Part shown: positions 62,869 to 64,000 of the stretch, piece after piece
How the letters are laid out: every line of letters begins with the position of its first letter
Numbering within the stretch: the stretch's first letter is position 1
Source of the DNA: Microstegium vimineum
Lineage: Eukaryota > Streptophyta > Magnoliopsida > Poales > Poaceae
NCBI GenBank assembly: GCA_022036555.1
Contig: CM039120.1
Coordinates: 30,963,716 to 31,027,715, forward strand
DNA length: 64,000 nucleotides
Reading direction: 5' to 3'
Position numbers and translations under genes: made by a program
The notes under the pieces: generated by a model
What the model was told of the DNA's origin: nothing
The model's input: only the letters and a program-made list of their open reading frames with translations
Database searches by the model: none

Positions 62869-64000
62869 AAATTCTGCCTAACTTTCTTCCCTATTTCTTG
62901 TGTTGTTCGTCTTCAAATAGAGGTCCTAACCTTTAAACAAAAGGAGAAAGAACCTCTAGGTGTGGCATGGGACCGTCTTTTAGAGCTATCATCATCTGAC
63001 CCTGATCTTGCTATAATCGAGCCAATATTGTTACAACACTTTTATGGCGGTCTTAGCAAAGATTCCGCACAACTTCTTGATATAACTTCCGGGGGAGCCT
63101 TCCTGTGTTTATCCGTTAGTGCAGGGATGAATTTTCTCACGAAGATTCTTGAAAACACTCCCTCTACTAATGATTATAATGAAGGACCCGAGGAAGAACA
63201 AAAACCAGCCCCTAGAAAAGAATCCTCGATAGTCGAAGCACCATCATTTGTATCCAAAGATTCTGCCATCGATCCTGAACCACAAATACCACAAATACCA
63301 CAAATCTTGAAGGAAGAAGAAATTCAACTTCTAAACCATTCCTTTGAGTTCGAGGCTAACCTTTCATATGATCTTACTAGTTTTGGGAATGCCCAAAATG
63401 ATCCTTTCCTAAAGAGACCTTCTAAGAAACATCTTTCTAGACCTCTCATGAAGGGATCTCTTCAAAACCCTCCCAAATCAACATCATCTTGTGCCTCGAC
63501 TTCGCACATGGCACATCAGGAAAGCTCTAGGATACCTCATAAAGGAATGTCGAGTGAGCTTATAGAAGGAGAACTAAAGTGTTTAGAAGCCAAATCTATC
63601 CTCTCCTTCTCTATGCCCACATTTGACTTATCTTATGAACCCATCCTTGATCCTAATGATCCCCCATATGTTTCTTCATTCAAGTCTTATGATGACCCAC
63701 TTAATGACTCTGGGAATTCATTAAGACACCCGAGGCATGGAAGCCATGAGAGCCATAAATCTAACCAAGAGGAGCATAGTCAACGGTTAGAACCTTTATC
63801 TACCGTTGTAAGTCAAGAATGGTTTGATGAGGCCAAATCCTCAAAGGAAGTCACTAAAATGCCCACACATGTGAGGAGAATATCATGTCATGTGTTGGGC
63901 ATTAATGGTGAAATTTGCTACGATCCTAGCCTCGGGATCAACATCATTCCTCATTTCCATGTTCCAACATCATCAAAGGATCATATATCCCAATCACAAA
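62869..64000 (+). pseudogene. gag: Gyp-C Gag to protease-region ORF, open to the window edge
   Basis: 377 codons are open without a stop from 62869 to the end of the window. It starts with the rest of the Gag block (KFCLTFFPISCVVRLQIEVL, PLGVAWDRLLELSSSDPDL, LQHFYGGLSKDSAQLLDITSG split across 62946-63094), then an acidic, Pro- and Ser-rich part with a 9-bp tandem repeat, and ends near CYDPSLGINIIP, which stands where a protease Asp motif is expected but does not match it well. No zinc knuckle is seen. It has no start of its own. The right end is outside the window. Confidence 0.75.
63280..63306 (+). repeat. Three-copy 9-bp tandem repeat (CCACAAATA)
   Basis: It is in frame and codes PQI three times within the Gyp-C ORF. 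The last copy ends in C in place of A. Confidence 0.9.

Noticed and set aside
1..64000. Host protein-coding gene, or a novel defence or metabolic system
   Set aside because: Every long ORF with recognisable motifs is retrotransposon gag or pol, or lies in a retrotransposon position. No intron-exon gene model could be supported.

Overview
The window is plant nuclear DNA made almost entirely of LTR retrotransposons. No host gene, tRNA, rRNA or CRISPR array was found. The long-LTR Ty1/Copia elements (SIRE/Maximus-like, with initiator-Met-type primer sites and an acidic coiled-coil Gag tail), the Ty3/Gypsy elements with GGTATCAGAGC primer sites, a Gypsy element with a tRNA-Asp-type primer site, and LTRs starting TGTRACACYCC all point to a grass (Poaceae, probably panicoid) and to intergenic or heterochromatic DNA. 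The species cannot be named from sequence alone. Working names used below: Gyp-A, Gyp-B, Gyp-C (Gypsy), Cop-1 to Cop-4 (Copia), sLTR-1 and sLTR-2 (solo LTRs).

Layout. 1-6326: 3' end of Gyp-A (+) and its LTR, which is split by sLTR-1 (3075-6261, TSD CCAAT). 6329-6701: a primer binding site and Gypsy leader. 6702-17829: Cop-1 (-), with its outer left LTR end missing. 17830-23869: Gyp-B leader, gag-pol (+) and the start of its 3' LTR. 23870-36574: Cop-2 (-), inserted in the Gyp-B 3' LTR; it has an open 1008-codon pol and a decayed extra ORF. 36580-37140: rest of the Gyp-B LTR. 37141-38165: inverted LTR fragment of the Gyp-C family. 38166-38518: 3' internal end of a Cop-4-type element. 38519-38761 plus 53152-54464: the Cop-4 LTR, split by Cop-3 (-, 38762-53146, TSD CAAGT), which itself carries sLTR-2 (44546-47598). 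54465-60913: Cop-4 internal region (+), cut at 60914 by Gyp-C (+), which runs off the right edge.

Nesting is up to three deep (Cop-4 > Cop-3 > sLTR-2), and several junctions are exact to the base. Nearly all coding regions are broken. The breaks are dominated by CAG/CAA/CGA/TGG changed to stop codons, as expected from deamination of methylated cytosine; the clearest cases are Gyp-B pol and the Cop-2 extra ORF. The best-preserved gene is Cop-2 pol.

The most unusual signal is that each family carries its own short, GC-rich, self-complementary motif in repeated copies in its LTR (CGGACGCT/AGCGTCCG, CACCGGACCA/TGGTCCGGTG, CGGCAGTGCCG, GGTCGGCCGACC). Two families also carry the motif inside the element: before the Cop-2 extra ORF, and in fast-evolving coding linkers of Cop-4. 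Two copies of one family (Cop-1 and Cop-3) have different motif arrays in otherwise matching LTRs.
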